Positions 9,109 through 22,192 of a stretch of 64,000 nucleotides of DNA are shown in pieces. A program made the translations under genes and the position numbers. How positions within the stretch are numbered: the first letter of the stretch is position 1; every line of letters starts with the position of its first letter. The DNA is from DATARH01 sp963847345. GTDB taxonomy: Bacteria; Pseudomonadota; Alphaproteobacteria; ATCC43930; CGMCC-115725. The notes beneath the pieces were generated by a model. That model worked only from the letters and a program-made list of their open reading frames with translations. It ran no database searches and was not told the DNA's origin. The stretch spans positions 181,545 through 245,544 of the forward strand of contig CAWJZU010000035.1 in NCBI GenBank assembly GCA_963847345.1, read 5' to 3'.

Positions 9109-9293
9109 CGCATGTCGCTACGCCAGTGCGTCGGCCGACACTGACCCGTTACCCTTCGCGCCCACGTTGACCAAATTCCGTTGTCGGAGCCGTTCAGCCG
9201 CCGACAGAAGCGGCCGACCGATATTGCGGTGCAGCAAAGAGTGGAGTACAATTGCCGCCTAATTGTTGGGCGTTCCGCTGTTTTGACTAAGAG

Positions 9294-10370
9294 ATGAGCA
9301 TTTCACTGGGTTCGATCACGCTTGAGGACACGGTCATCCTCGCGCCGATGTCGGGAGTGAGCGATCTGCCGTTTCGGCGTCTGGTCAAGCGGTACGGCGC
9401 GGCGCTTGTCGTTTCCGAGATGATCGCGAGCCAGGCGGCGATCCGCGAGACAAGGCAGTCGCTGACGATGGCGCAGAGCTGCGCCGAGGAGCAGCCGATG
9501 GCTGTGCAGCTCGCCGGATGCGAGCCGCAAATCATGGCGGAGGCCGCGAAGCTCAATGCCGATCGCGGCGCGCGGCTGATCGACATCAATTTCGGCTGCC
9601 CGGTGAAAAAAGTCGTCAACGGCCATGCCGGGTCGGCGCTGATGCGCGACGAATCGCATGCGGCGCGCATCCTCGAAGCGACGGTCAAGGCCGTCGATCT
9701 GCCGGTCACGCTGAAAATGCGCACCGGCTGGGACGACAACAGCCGCAACGCGCCGCGTCTGGCGAAGATCGCCGAATCCTGCGGCATTCGCATGGTCACG
9801 GTGCATGGCCGCACGCGCTGCCAGTTCTACGCCGGCAGCGCCGACTGGCGCTTCATCCGCGAGGTCAAGGAGGCGGTTTCGATCCCGGTCATCGCCAACG
9901 GCGACATCACGACCCTAGGCGATGCCGAGCGGGCGCTCGACGAATCGGGCGCCGACGGGCTGATGGTCGGGCGTGGCTGCTATGGCCGCCCCTGGTTCAT
10001 CGCGCAGGTGATCGATTGGCTGCGCCATCGCCGGCGCCGGCCGGACCCGCCGCTCGCGGCGCAATACGAGATCGTCCGCGGTCATTACGATGACATGCTG
10101 ACCCATTACGGCCGGGTGCCGGGCGTCCGCATCGCGCGCAAGCATCTGGGATGGTATTCGAAGGGGCTGCCCGGCTCGGCGGAATTCCGCGCCGCCGTCA
10201 ACCAGACCGACGAGGTGACGCGCGTCGAGGCGCTGCTGCGTGCGTTCTACGAAAAGGCGATCGAGCAGGGCGGCGAACTCGGCCCGGTGCATGGAGACGA
10301 GGCAGCGCCGGTACGACACCTGCCTCGGCAGTCGCGAGAGGGCAGGGTGGCGGCGTTGGCGGTCGCATGA
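9294..10370 (+). CDS. dusB: tRNA-dihydrouridine synthase DusB (NifR3)
   Basis: Flavoenzyme reducing uridine to dihydrouridine in tRNA D-loops. Present are the FMN-barrel start LAPMSGVSDLPFRRL, the active-site segment INFGCPVKKVVNGHAGSALM with its catalytic Cys, KMRTGWDD, and GADGLMVGRGCYGRPW. It heads the nifR3-ntrB-ntrC arrangement known from Rhodobacter and Azospirillum; its TGA overlaps the ntrB ATG by 4 nt. The C-terminal 30 residues are Arg/Ala-rich and not conserved. No clear sigma-54 site was found upstream. Confidence 0.95.
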   Translation: MSISLGSITLEDTVILAPMSGVSDLPFRRLVKRYGAALVVSEMIASQAAIRETRQSLTMAQSCAEEQPMAVQLAGCEPQIMAEAAKLNADRGARLIDINFGCPVKKVVNGHAGSALMRDESHAARILEATVKAVDLPVTLKMRTGWDDNSRNAPRLAKIAESCGIRMVTVHGRTRCQFYAGSADWRFIREVKEAVSIPVIANGDITTLGDAERALDESGADGLMVGRGCYGRPWFIAQVIDWLRHRRRRPDPPLAAQYEIVRGHYDDMLTHYGRVPGVRIARKHLGWYSKGLPGSAEFRAAVNQTDEVTRVEALLRAFYEKAIEQGGELGPVHGDEAAPVRHLPRQSREGRVAALAVA

Positions 10371-11517
10371 TCACGCCGCTGAAACGAATCCGCTCTACGT
10401 CTCGCATCCGCACGCCGCCGCCCGATGCGGCGCCCCTGCTGGCGGCCCTGCCGAGCCCGGTGCTCGCGCTCGACCGCCAGGGCATCGTGCGCTTCGTCAA
10501 CCCCGCGGCCGAGCAGTTTTTCGGCGCTGGCGCCGCTTCGCTGGTCGGCCGCAAGTTTGCCAGGCTGCTGCTGCCGCACAGCCCGATCCTCGCGCTCACG
10601 GACACGATATGGCGCACCGGCGGATCGATCATCGAATACGATGTGCCGGTGGAACGGCCGCGCGTGCCGCCGTGTTCGGCGACGGTGCAGGGTGCGCTGG
10701 CGGGGGAGGGAGGCGACCTGCTGGTGCTGATGCTGCACGAGCGGTCGATGGCCGACAAGATGGACCGCCAGCTGACCCATCTGAACGCCGGCCGTTCGGT
10801 TGCGGCCATGGCGGCGATGCTGGCGCACGAGGTCAAGAACCCGCTTTCCGGCATTCGCGGCGCCGCGCAGCTGCTCGAACAGGACGCCGACCCGGCCGCC
10901 CGCGAGCTGACCCAACTGATCTGCGAGGAGACCGATCGCATCGTCGCTCTGGTCGACCGTGTCGAGGCATTCTCCGGCTACGCCCCGATCAGCCGGGGCG
11001 AGGTTAACATCCATGAAATCCTCGACCGCGTGCGCAAGGCAGCGCAGTCGGGCTTTGCCCGGCATGTCGCGATCCGCGAGGACTATGATCCCTCTCTGCC
11101 GCCGGTGCATGGCGATCGGGACCTGCTGCTGCAGCTCTTTCTCAATCTCGTCAAGAACGCCGCCGAAGCCGTTCCGGCGGTCGGCGGCGAAATCGTGCTT
11201 GCCACCGCCTATCGGCACGGTCTGCGTCTCGCGGGGCCGGGCGGCGAGCGGCGCCTGCTGCCGCTGATGGTCTCGGTCGCCGATAACGGGTCCGGTATTC
11301 CGGACGGCATCAAGGCGCACCTGTTCGACCCGTTCGTCACGACAAAACGCAACGGAACTGGCCTAGGTCTTGCACTAGTGGCGAAGGCAATCGGCGATCA
11401 CGGCGGCGCGATCGAGTTCGACAGCCAACCCCGGCGCACCGTGTTCCGGGTGTTTCTGCCCATTGTCGCGCCAACAGGCGTGGTCCCCGCCGGGAGTGTG
11501 CAAGACGGTGGCGGATA

Positions 11518-11518
<1 letters not shown>
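10367..11518 (+). CDS. ntrB: Nitrogen regulation sensor histidine kinase NtrB
   Basis: Cytoplasmic kinase/phosphatase that, under PII control, phosphorylates NtrC when nitrogen is scarce. The 383 residues contain a PAS domain (about 25-125; LALDRQGIVRFVNPAAEQFF), the H-box MLAHEVKNPLSGIRGAAQLL with His154, and an ATPase domain with N-box LVKNAAEAV, DNGSGIP and GTGLGLALV. There is no membrane segment, as expected. The stop overlaps the ntrC start (TAATG). Confidence 0.95.
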
Positions 11519-12960
<1,442 letters not shown>

Positions 12961-13054
12961 CGGCATTGCTGCGCCACCGTCCGGTGTGCCGCGGCGCGCG
13001 AAAGCGGGCACGGGCGCTTGGTTGCGCCTGCTTCGAGTGGATGGGGATCGGGCG

Positions 13055-15284
13055 ATGAGCCTGGCGCGGCGGGTCCGTGCCTGGGCCGGCGGGTTCGGCC
13101 TGTGGCGGAAAATGGCGGTCGTGCTGGCGGCGGCGGCGCTTGCTTCGGGGATCGCGACCTATCTGTCGCTGACCGGCGCGCCGCCGTTCGGCCCTGACCC
13201 GCGCGCCGTCCTGATCCTGCTTCAGCTCGATCTTGTCCTGCTGCTCGCGTTGGGATCGCTGGTCGCCAAGCGGCTCGTCGAGGTCTGGCTCGAACGCCGC
13301 CGAGGCCTCGCCGGTTCACGACTGCAGGTGCGTCTGGTCGGGCTGTTCAGCTTGATCGCCGTGATGCCGACAATCGTTGTCGCGGTGTTTTCGTACCTGT
13401 TCTTCAATTTCGGGGTCGAAACCTGGTTCAGCGACAAGGTGCGCACCGCGATCTCCGAATCGGTCGCGGTGGCCGACGCCTACGTAAAGGAACATCAGCA
13501 GGCCATTCGCGCCGACGCGCTCGCGATGGCGGCCGGTTTGGACCGCTACGCGGCATCGTTGCAGCTGAACCCGCAATATCTGGCCCCGGTCCTGACGGCG
13601 CAGGCGGCGATGCGCGGGCTGACCGAGGCGGCGATTCTCGACAGCCGCGGAACGATGCTCGCGCGCACCGGTCTCGTGTTCGGCCTCGGGTTCGAGGATG
13701 TCAGCCTCGACTCCTTGCGGCGCGCGCAGCAGGGCGAGATCGTCATCATGACCGACGATCGCGAGGAGCGGGTGCGCGCCCTCGTCCGGCTGAACGAGTT
13801 CAGCAACCTGTTCCTGTATGTCGGCCGCTATATCGAGCCGCGGGTGCTGGCGCATCGCGAGAACACCCACCTCGCAGCCGAGCAGTACGAACGGCTTGAG
13901 GTGCAGCGCTCGGGATTTCAGATCACGTTCGCGGTAATCTATATCCTTGTTGCAATGCTGTTTCTCGCTGCGGCGATCCTGATGGGGGTCCATTACGCGG
14001 CACAAATAGCCGATCCGATCAGCGGCCTCGTGGGCGCGGCCGATCGCATCCGCGCCGGCGACCTGTCGGCGCGCGTGCCGGAGGGCGAGCGCGGTGACGA
14101 ATTGAGCTCGCTGAGCCGGGCCTTCAATCGCATGACGAACCAGATCCAGAGCCAGCAGCGCGAGCTGCTCGAGGCCAACCGGGAACTCGACGAACGGCGG
14201 CGCTTCACCGAAACGGTCCTGACCGGCGTTTCGGCAGGCGTTATCGGGCTCGATCGCGGCGGGCGGGTTTATCTGCCAAACCGCTCCGCCTCGGCCCTGC
14301 TCGGCATCGATCTCGAGGAGGCGATCGGCGAGGATCTGGCCGAACTCGCACCGGAAATGGCGGAACTGCTTGAGCAGTCTGCGCTGCGGCCGTCGCGGCT
14401 GGCGCAAGGCCAGGTGCAAATCGCCGGCCAGAACAGTACGCGCACGCTGCTGGTCCGTATCGCGGCGGAGCGCGACGAGGACGAGATCAGCGGCTTCGTC
14501 GTCACGTTCGATGACATCACCGAGCTATTGTCGGCACAGCGCAAAGCGGCCTGGGCCGATGTCGCGCGCCGCATCGCCCATGAAATCAAGAACCCGCTGA
14601 CCCCGATCCAGCTTTCGGCCGAGCGGCTCAAACGCAAATACCTGAAGGACATCAAGAACGACGTCGAGACGTTCCAGATCTGCACCGACACGATCATCCG
14701 GCATGTCGAGGATATCGGGCGCATGGTCGATGAATTCTCGGCATTTGCGCGAATGCCAACGCCAGTGCTGCAGACGGAAGACGTGGCGACGATTGTCGAG
14801 CGGGCGGTGTTCCTGGAGCGCACGGCGCATCCCAAGATCGCGTTCGAGACGCGATTCGGAATGCGGCCGGTGCCGCTGCGTTGCGATGTCCGGCTGGTCG
14901 GACAGGCGTTGATCAATATCCTCAAAAACGCGGTCGAATCGATCGAGGGGCAAATCGCCGAAGGCGAGCCGAACCCACCCGGCAGTATCGTGGTGACCGT
15001 GGCGGCCGATCCGCAGGTCGTGATCGCGGTGGAAGACAACGGTAAAGGCTTGCCGGCGCACGGCCGCGAACGCCTCACCGAGCCTTATGTCACGACCCGC
15101 GCTAAGGGAACCGGCTTGGGCCTCGCTATCGTGAAGAAGATCATGGAAGATCACTCGGGAGAGCTGGTCCTATCGGATCGTGCGGGAGGTGGGGCTCGGG
15201 TGCAGCTTGTCTTCGCCGCCGAATTGCAGCCCGCAGCCCGTTTTACCGAACACGAGGCTGCAGCGGAGTTGAGTACGGTCGGCC

Positions 15285-15295
<11 letters not shown>
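13055..15295 (+). CDS. ntrY: Membrane sensor histidine kinase NtrY
   Basis: Partner of NtrX in a second nitrogen/redox two-component system. About 746 residues: N-terminal transmembrane helices (VVLAAAALASGIATYLSL; ILLQLDLVLLLALGSLV; IAVMPTIVVAVFSYLFF), a long extracytoplasmic sensor region, a further helix (FAVIYILVAMLFLAAAI), a HAMP domain, a PAS domain, the H-box ARRIAHEIKNPLTPIQLS (His near 509) and ATPase motifs DNGKG and GTGLGLAIV. ATG 13055 is preferred to the open-frame start at 12986 because the added residues are Arg-rich and unlike NtrY. It overlaps ntrX by 11 nt. Confidence 0.93.
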
Positions 15296-16685
<1,390 letters not shown>

Positions 16686-16772
16686 CGATGACCGGCGGCG
16701 ATATGAGAGCCGACGCGCAACCGCCGGCCGCAAAGCGGCCGCAAATCGCGCGCGCCCGGTAGAGAGCCGCTG

Positions 16773-17627
16773 ATGTCACGCATCGCCTATGTGTCGGGAG
16801 CCTACGTCCCGCACCGTCAGGCCGCGGTCCATATCGAGGACCGCGGATATCAGTTCGCGGACGGCGTCTACGAGGTCATCGCGGTGCGCGGCGGAAAGCT
16901 GGCGGACGAGGAACCGCATCTGAGGCGGCTGCATCGTTCGCTCGACGAATTGCATATCGCGACGCCGATCGGCGAGGCCGCGCTCAGGATCGTCCTCCGC
17001 GAGGTCGTGCGCCGCAACGGCGTGCAGACCGGGACCGTGTATCTCCAGATCACCCGCGGGATCGCTCCCCGCGAGCACGCATTCCCGAAATCGGCGAGAC
17101 CGTGTCTCGTCGTGACCGCACGGGAGAGCCGGCGCCCTGATCCCCGCCTCTGGCAAGAAGGAATCGGTGTGGTCACGATCCCTGACATCCGATGGCAGCG
17201 GTGCGATATCAAGTCGATATCGCTTATTCCTAATGTTCTAGGTAAGCAAAAAGCGCGCGAAGCCGGGGTTTTCGAAGCCTGGCAGGTTGACGGCGATGGG
17301 CGGATCACCGAGGGGACCTCGACAAATGCGTGGATCGTCACGACCGGGGCCGCGGTGGTGACCCGCGCCGCCGACCACGCGATCCTCGGCGGCGTGACCC
17401 GTCTTGCCGTACTCGACATCATCGCTCGCGAAGGATATCGGTTCGAAGAGCGGCCGTTTTCGGTCGAGGAAGCTAAGGCGGCGCGCGAAGCCTTTCTGAC
17501 CAGCACCACCTCCGACGTGCTGCCGGTGGTCCGCATCGACGGCGCCCCGATCGGCGATGGCACGCCCGGTCCGCTCACTCGACGGCTGCGCGCAGCGTAC
17601 CTGGCGCACGTCGCGGTGCCGGCATGA
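16773..17627 (+). CDS. dat: D-amino-acid aminotransferase (class IV PLP)
   Basis: PLP enzyme transferring the amino group of D-amino acids to 2-oxo acids, normally linked to D-Glu/D-Ala supply for peptidoglycan. The class IV signature is clear: HIEDRGYQFADGVYEV at the N-terminus, the PLP lysine in DIKSISLIPNVLGKQKAREAG, EGTSTNAWIV and the C-terminal TSTTSDVLPVVRIDG. The 284-residue length is typical. Its stop overlaps the HAD gene by 4 nt. Confidence 0.88.
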   Translation: MSRIAYVSGAYVPHRQAAVHIEDRGYQFADGVYEVIAVRGGKLADEEPHLRRLHRSLDELHIATPIGEAALRIVLREVVRRNGVQTGTVYLQITRGIAPREHAFPKSARPCLVVTARESRRPDPRLWQEGIGVVTIPDIRWQRCDIKSISLIPNVLGKQKAREAGVFEAWQVDGDGRITEGTSTNAWIVTTGAAVVTRAADHAILGGVTRLAVLDIIAREGYRFEERPFSVEEAKAAREAFLTSTTSDVLPVVRIDGAPIGDGTPGPLTRRLRAAYLAHVAVPA

Positions 17628-18346
17628 CGGTTTCGCCGGTTGCCGTGCAAGCGCTCGCCGAGCTCCGCTCCCCGAGGGCGATCCTGTTCGATTGGGACAA
17701 CACGCTGGTCGATACCTGGGCGACGATCCACGAGGCGCTCAATTTCCTGATGCGCGCGATGCACCGGCCGGAATGGTCGCTCGCCGACACGCGCGAAAAG
17801 GTCCGGCTTAGCTTGCGAGAGGCGTTCCCGCTGCATTTCGGCGAGCGCTGGGAAGAGGCGCGCGACATCTATCTCGATCGGTTCCGCGCCATCCACCTGG
17901 AGCGCCTGACACCGCTGCCCGGACGCGAGTCGATGTTGCGCAATCTGGCGGGGCAGGGGATCTACCTTGGCGTCGTCAGCAACAAGACCGGCGAACTGCT
18001 GCGGCGGGAAGTCGAGCGGCTCGGCTGGATGGACTTGTTCGGCAGCGTGATCGGTGCCGGTGACGCGCCGCTCGACAAGCCCGCCTGCGAGCCGGTCCAC
18101 CTCGCGCTGGCGCCGAGCGGGGTTCCCGCGGGAAATGAAGTGTGGTTTGTCGGCGACACCGCGGTCGACATGGAATGCGCCGGGAATAGCGGCTGTGTCG
18201 CGGTATTTCTCGGCGCTCCGGAGCCCGCCGAGGAATTTGCCCGGGAGTTTGCCCGGTTTGCGCCCAGGCTATGTTTTGCGGACGAAGCAAGCCTGTTTCA
18301 CTCGCTCGAGGGGTTGCGCATCGCGGCCCCGCGCCCATCTTCGTAG
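17624..18346 (+). CDS. HAD-family hydrolase, phosphoglycolate-phosphatase-like
   Basis: The 240-residue product has the four HAD motifs: DWDNTLVDTW (nucleophile Asp), VVSNKTG (Thr/Ser motif), the Lys of PLDKPACEPV, and WFVGDTAVDMECA (acidic motif). An alpha-helical cap lies between motifs I and II. Closest type by appearance is Gph-like phosphatases, but the substrate is not defined. It sits between dat and hfq, an order I recall from related genomes. Confidence 0.8.
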   Translation: MTVSPVAVQALAELRSPRAILFDWDNTLVDTWATIHEALNFLMRAMHRPEWSLADTREKVRLSLREAFPLHFGERWEEARDIYLDRFRAIHLERLTPLPGRESMLRNLAGQGIYLGVVSNKTGELLRREVERLGWMDLFGSVIGAGDAPLDKPACEPVHLALAPSGVPAGNEVWFVGDTAVDMECAGNSGCVAVFLGAPEPAEEFAREFARFAPRLCFADEASLFHSLEGLRIAAPRPSS

Positions 18347-18426
18347 GCGCAAAGAAGACCTCCTCCTTTAACCGAAGCCTACCCCGAGTCGGTTGGCCCG
18401 GCTCCAAAAATTATGGGAGACTTCCC

Positions 18427-18678
18427 ATGTCCAGCGAGAAATCGCAGAACGTCCAGGACGTGTTCTTGAATCATGTCCGAAAGAACAAGACGCCGGTCAC
18501 CGTCTTCCTCGTAAACGGCGTCAAGTTGCAGGGCATCATCACTTGGTTTGATAACTTTTGTGTCCTGTTGCGGCGAGATGCGCATTCGCAACTCGTCTAC
18601 AAGCACGCGATTTCCACAGTGATGCCGGCACAGCCGATCCAGCTGTTCGAGGGCGGCAAGGAGCCGAACGAGTTCTGA
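18427..18678 (+). CDS. hfq: RNA chaperone Hfq
   Basis: Hexameric Sm-like protein that pairs small RNAs with mRNAs. The 83 residues show Sm1 (VTVFLVNGVKLQGIITWFDNF) and Sm2 (LVYKHAISTVMP) with the YKHAIST signature that lines the proximal RNA face. ATG 18427 has GGGAG at a proper distance. Its TGA overlaps the likely CTG start of hflX, giving the common hfq-hflX operon. Confidence 0.97.
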   Translation: MSSEKSQNVQDVFLNHVRKNKTPVTVFLVNGVKLQGIITWFDNFCVLLRRDAHSQLVYKHAISTVMPAQPIQLFEGGKEPNEF

Positions 18679-19994
18679 GCAACACCGACATCGCCACAGC
18701 ACCGTCGACGCGCCGCGCGCTCGTCCTCCATCCGGCGACGAAATCGGCCCCGAGCCGTGGCTCGGAAGCGCCAAGACGCTCGCTCGACGCCCGGCTCGAC
18801 GAGGCGGTCGGCTTGGCCCGCGCGATCGATCTGGAGGTCGTGCGCGCCGAGACGATCCGGCTGGCCCGCCCCGTACCGGCAACCCTGTTCGGCTCCGGCA
18901 ATGTCGAAACGCTGCGTGGAATCATCGCGGAAAACGCGGCCGGGCTCGTCGTTGTCGATGCAACGCTGACCCCGGTGCAGCAGCGCAATCTCGAACGGCG
19001 GTGGCAAGCGAAGGTCATCGACCGCACCGGTCTGATACTGGAGATATTCGGCGCCCGCGCCCGCACGCACGAAGGCCGTCTGCAGGTTGAGCTCGCGGCA
19101 TTGTCGTATCAGCGTTCGCGGCTGGTCCGGTCATGGACGCATCTCGAACGTCAGCGCGGCGGTTTCGGCTTTCTCGGCGGACCGGGCGAGAGCCAGCTCG
19201 AAATCGACCGCCGGCTGATCGGCGAGCGCATTGCCCGACTGCGCCGGGAGCTTGACGACGTCAAGCGGACCCGTGGGTTGCACCGCGAGGCACGCCGACG
19301 TGTGCCGTACCCGGTGATTGCACTGGTCGGGTACACGAACGCCGGGAAATCGACTCTCTTCAATCGCTTGACCCGTTCCGAGGTCGCCGCGGAGGACCTG
19401 CTCTTCGCGACTCTGGACCCGACGATGCGACGGCTCGATTTGCCGTCCGGCCGAAAAGCGATCCTGTCAGACACGGTCGGTTTCATTTCCGACCTGCCGA
19501 CCCATCTCGTCGCGGCATTTCGCGCGACGCTGGAGGAAGTCACCGAGGCCGATATCGTCGTGCACGTGCGCGACGCGCATCATCCCGATAGCGACGCCCA
19601 GCGCGAGGACGTGCTCGCCGTGCTGGGCGATCTCGGCCTAGGGCATTTGGCCGAGGACGGGTTAATCGAGGTTTTGAACAAAATCGACCTGCTGGATGCG
19701 GCGGAGCGCGACAGCCTCCTCAATCAGGCGCAGCGCAACAGCCAGACCGTTCCGCTATCGGCGGCGACAGGGGAGGGGTGCGACGCGCTGCTCTGCCTGA
19801 TCGATCGCCGTCTGGAGGATGGCGCCCGCCCGGTACGGCTCGACGTGCCGCTCTCCGACGGCAAGACGCTGGCCTGGATCTACCAGCATGGCGAGGTGCT
19901 GGGCCGCCGCGACGACGCCGATGCCGCGCACCTGTCGGTACGGCTCACCGAAGCCGATCTCGGCCGGTTGCGGCATCGTCAGAGGCTGCATTAA
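18675..19994 (+). CDS. hflX: Ribosome-associated GTPase HflX
   Basis: GTPase that binds 50S subunits and rescues stalled ribosomes after stress. It has the glycine-rich helical domain of HflX (GGFGFLGGPGESQLEIDRR), then the G domain: GYTNAGKSTLFN (G1), DTVGFISDLPTHLVAAF (G3) and NKIDLL (G4). No ATG or GTG exists at the homology start. The frame offers only CTG at 18675, overlapping the hfq stop as CTGA, or a TTG deep inside hfq at 18558. I chose 18675 from the expected N-terminus (ATAPSTRRALVLHP); the true start needs checking. Confidence 0.88.
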   Translation: MSNTDIATAPSTRRALVLHPATKSAPSRGSEAPRRSLDARLDEAVGLARAIDLEVVRAETIRLARPVPATLFGSGNVETLRGIIAENAAGLVVVDATLTPVQQRNLERRWQAKVIDRTGLILEIFGARARTHEGRLQVELAALSYQRSRLVRSWTHLERQRGGFGFLGGPGESQLEIDRRLIGERIARLRRELDDVKRTRGLHREARRRVPYPVIALVGYTNAGKSTLFNRLTRSEVAAEDLLFATLDPTMRRLDLPSGRKAILSDTVGFISDLPTHLVAAFRATLEEVTEADIVVHVRDAHHPDSDAQREDVLAVLGDLGLGHLAEDGLIEVLNKIDLLDAAERDSLLNQAQRNSQTVPLSAATGEGCDALLCLIDRRLEDGARPVRLDVPLSDGKTLAWIYQHGEVLGRRDDADAAHLSVRLTEADLGRLRHRQRLH

Positions 19995-20063
19995 CCGACC
20001 TCATACTGCCGATCGTCGCAGGATGGGCTGACCAATGTCGGTTTGTATTCCGCCCAGTCCGCT

Positions 20064-21317
20064 CTATGGCTTCGTTGCAGAGTGCGCTGCGAGCGGCCGC
20101 AGAATATGGGTATATCCGTCGCGGCAATCGGGCGCGAAGCCAAGCGCTTCCCAAAACGGGTCGCTGCCCCTTGCGGCATTTACGATTACTGTTCTCCCGG
20201 CCCGTATTGCTGATGCCAGCAGTTCCGCCGCCAGCTTTCGTCCGATCCCGCTTCGGCGGTAGCGAGCTCGTACATAAAAACGGCGCATGCGAAACGCACC
20301 CGGAATGGCCGGTTCAAGTGTCAGCCCGCCAATTCCGGCAAGCGACCCATCCTGATAGGCGGCAAGCAGGGCCTCGCCCTCGCGCTCGAAACGGGCACCG
20401 CGAGCCTCCCACTCGTCTGCCAGTTTATCGAGCATGCGATAGCCTTCGGCGCGCGCCTCCGCTTGCATTGTATCGAAGCCGGAGGGTAGGTCGCCGCGCA
20501 CGCGGGCGAGGGCGGCTTCGCTTCGGCTTAGGACTCTGTTTTCCTCGGCTTTCACCTCCCGCCACAACGCCTCCAGCGCATCGAGGTCGCGGCCGACGCC
20601 GCGCTGCTTCGCCAGCGCCTCGAGCACGCGGAAACGGCGCTCGAATTTTGCGGTGGCGCGGCGCAGCGCGGTCTCCGGTTCGACATCGAGCTTGCGGGCG
20701 AGGTTGGCGGCGGCAAACAGCAGATCGCCGACTTCCTCCTCCAATTCGGCCGGTCCCGCGGCGCTGTCGAGCGCGGCCTCGATCTCTGCGGTCTCCTCGG
20801 CAATCTTTGGCAGGACCGCCCGTGCATCCGGCCAGTCGAACCCGATCCGTGTCGCCCGGCGCGATATCTTCGCGGCCCGCAGCAGGGCTGGCAATGCGAG
20901 GGCTACGCCGTCGAGGACGCTTGCCGCGGCGCCGGCCGCCTCGCGTTCGGATGCCTTGTGCGCCTCCCACGCCTCATTCTGCGCCGCGACGGAGGCGATT
21001 TCAGCGTCGCCGAAGACATGCGGATGGCGCCGCTCCATTTTGTCAGCGATCGCCGCGGCGACATCCTCGAACCGGAAGAGTCCGGCTTCCTCCGCCATCC
21101 GGGCATGGAACACGACCTGTAGCAGCAGATCGCCGAGTTCGTCCTTCAATGCCGCGACATCCATCCGCTCGATAGCGTCGGCGACCTCGTAGGCTTCCTC
21201 GATCGTATACGGCGCGATTGTCGCGAAACTTTGCTCTATATCCCAGGGACAACCGTGCTCCGGATCGCGGAGCCGGGCCATGATCGCCAGCAGCCGGTCA
21301 ATCGGGCGAATGGTCAT
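20064..21317 (-). CDS. mazG: MazG pyrophosphohydrolase continuous with a C-terminal GNAT acetyltransferase domain
   Basis: Residues 1 to about 265 are a full MazG with both tandem helical repeats: CPWDIEQSFATIAPYTIEEAYE and ALKDELGDLLLQVVFHARMA, then KIAEETAEIEAAL and ELEEEVGDLLFAAANLAR. It hydrolyses (d)NTPs to the monophosphate and, in E. coli, influences ppGpp. The same frame continues into a GNAT fold of about 150 residues (ALLAAYQDGSLAGIGGLTLE, FYVRARYRRSGIGRKLAAEL with the acetyl-CoA loop, FWEALGF). Near 20532 one base fewer would end MazG at VKAEKTES with a TAA, so the fusion may be an indel artefact. ATG 21317 starts at MTIRPIDRLL. Confidence 0.8.
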   Translation of the reverse strand: MTIRPIDRLLAIMARLRDPEHGCPWDIEQSFATIAPYTIEEAYEVADAIERMDVAALKDELGDLLLQVVFHARMAEEAGLFRFEDVAAAIADKMERRHPHVFGDAEIASVAAQNEAWEAHKASEREAAGAAASVLDGVALALPALLRAAKISRRATRIGFDWPDARAVLPKIAEETAEIEAALDSAAGPAELEEEVGDLLFAAANLARKLDVEPETALRRATAKFERRFRVLEALAKQRGVGRDLDALEALWREVKAEENRVLSRSEAALARVRGDLPSGFDTMQAEARAEGYRMLDKLADEWEARGARFEREGEALLAAYQDGSLAGIGGLTLEPAIPGAFRMRRFYVRARYRRSGIGRKLAAELLASAIRAGRTVIVNAARGSDPFWEALGFAPDCRDGYTHILRPLAAHSATKP

Positions 21318-21421
21318 GCCGACGCCGCGCCATGGCGAGACAAGCGGGCAAGGGACCAATCCACCCGTCCTTTTGTCGCATAAGATATATTATGGAAAAT
21401 AACCAGGGCCGCGTCATGTCC

Positions 21422-22192
21422 TCACAGATCCGGCAGCTCCACGGTCAGACTGTCATAGGCGGGTTCAACCCCGGCCGGCAATTCGGCTCTCAGCTCGCGA
21501 TAATCGAGGCTCTGGTCCATGTGAGTCAAAATCGCTCGACGCGGCCGAACGCGATCGATCCATGCCAGAGTCTTCGCGAGGTGACTGTGCGTCGGATGCG
21601 GCTCACGCCGCATACAGTCGACAATCCAAAGGTCTATCCCCGAAAGCGCCGCGAAAGCCGTCTCGTCGAGCTCGGTCACGTCGGTCGAATAAGCCATACG
21701 TCCAATACGAAATCCAAGAGTTGTCGAGAAGCCGTGGTCCTGCGCAAACGGCACGATCGGCATTCCCGCGGCCGTGAACGGGCCGGTAATCGGCCGCCCG
21801 CTCAGGGCGGGCCGGTACAGCGATTTTTCCGGCGGCGGCAACAACGTATAGCCGAAACGTCGCTCGACCTCAGCCAATGCCTCCGGGCCGGCATAGAACG
21901 GCAAGACCTTCTTAATCAATTTATTGATGATACGTATATCATCTATTCCATGAAGATGATCGGCATGCGCGTGGGTCAAAAGCACGGCATCGATCCGGCT
22001 GACGCCGGCGTCGAGCAGCTGCTCGCGAAGATCGGGCGACGTATCGATCAGCAGGGCCGCGCCGCGGCATTCAACGAGCAGAGAACAGCGCCTGCGCCGG
22101 TTGCGCGGGTCGGCCGGATCGCAGCGGCCCCAATCCGGCCCAATCGCAGGAACACCCCAGGAAGCGCCGCAGCCTAAGATTGTTATTTTCAT
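21422..22192 (-). CDS. MBL-fold metallohydrolase (PhnP-like)
   Basis: The 256 residues begin MKITILGCGASWGVPAIG and carry the metal-binding LLTHAHADHLHGIDD, LIDTSPDLREQLL and later CMRREPHPTHSH. This is the PhnP / RNase Z-related MBL type with an extra CGRC-like segment (WGRCDPADPRNRRRRCS). It lies directly after tatD with its start overlapping the tatD stop, and such metG-tatD-MBL runs are usual in alphaproteobacteria. Probably a phosphodiesterase; substrate unknown. Confidence 0.82.
   Translation of the reverse strand: MKITILGCGASWGVPAIGPDWGRCDPADPRNRRRRCSLLVECRGAALLIDTSPDLREQLLDAGVSRIDAVLLTHAHADHLHGIDDIRIINKLIKKVLPFYAGPEALAEVERRFGYTLLPPPEKSLYRPALSGRPITGPFTAAGMPIVPFAQDHGFSTTLGFRIGRMAYSTDVTELDETAFAALSGIDLWIVDCMRREPHPTHSHLAKTLAWIDRVRPRRAILTHMDQSLDYRELRAELPAGVEPAYDSLTVELPDL

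Noticed and set aside
18558..18674. TTG at 18558 as hflX start
   Set aside because: It lies deep inside hfq and adds residues unlike HflX; no ribosome site supports it.
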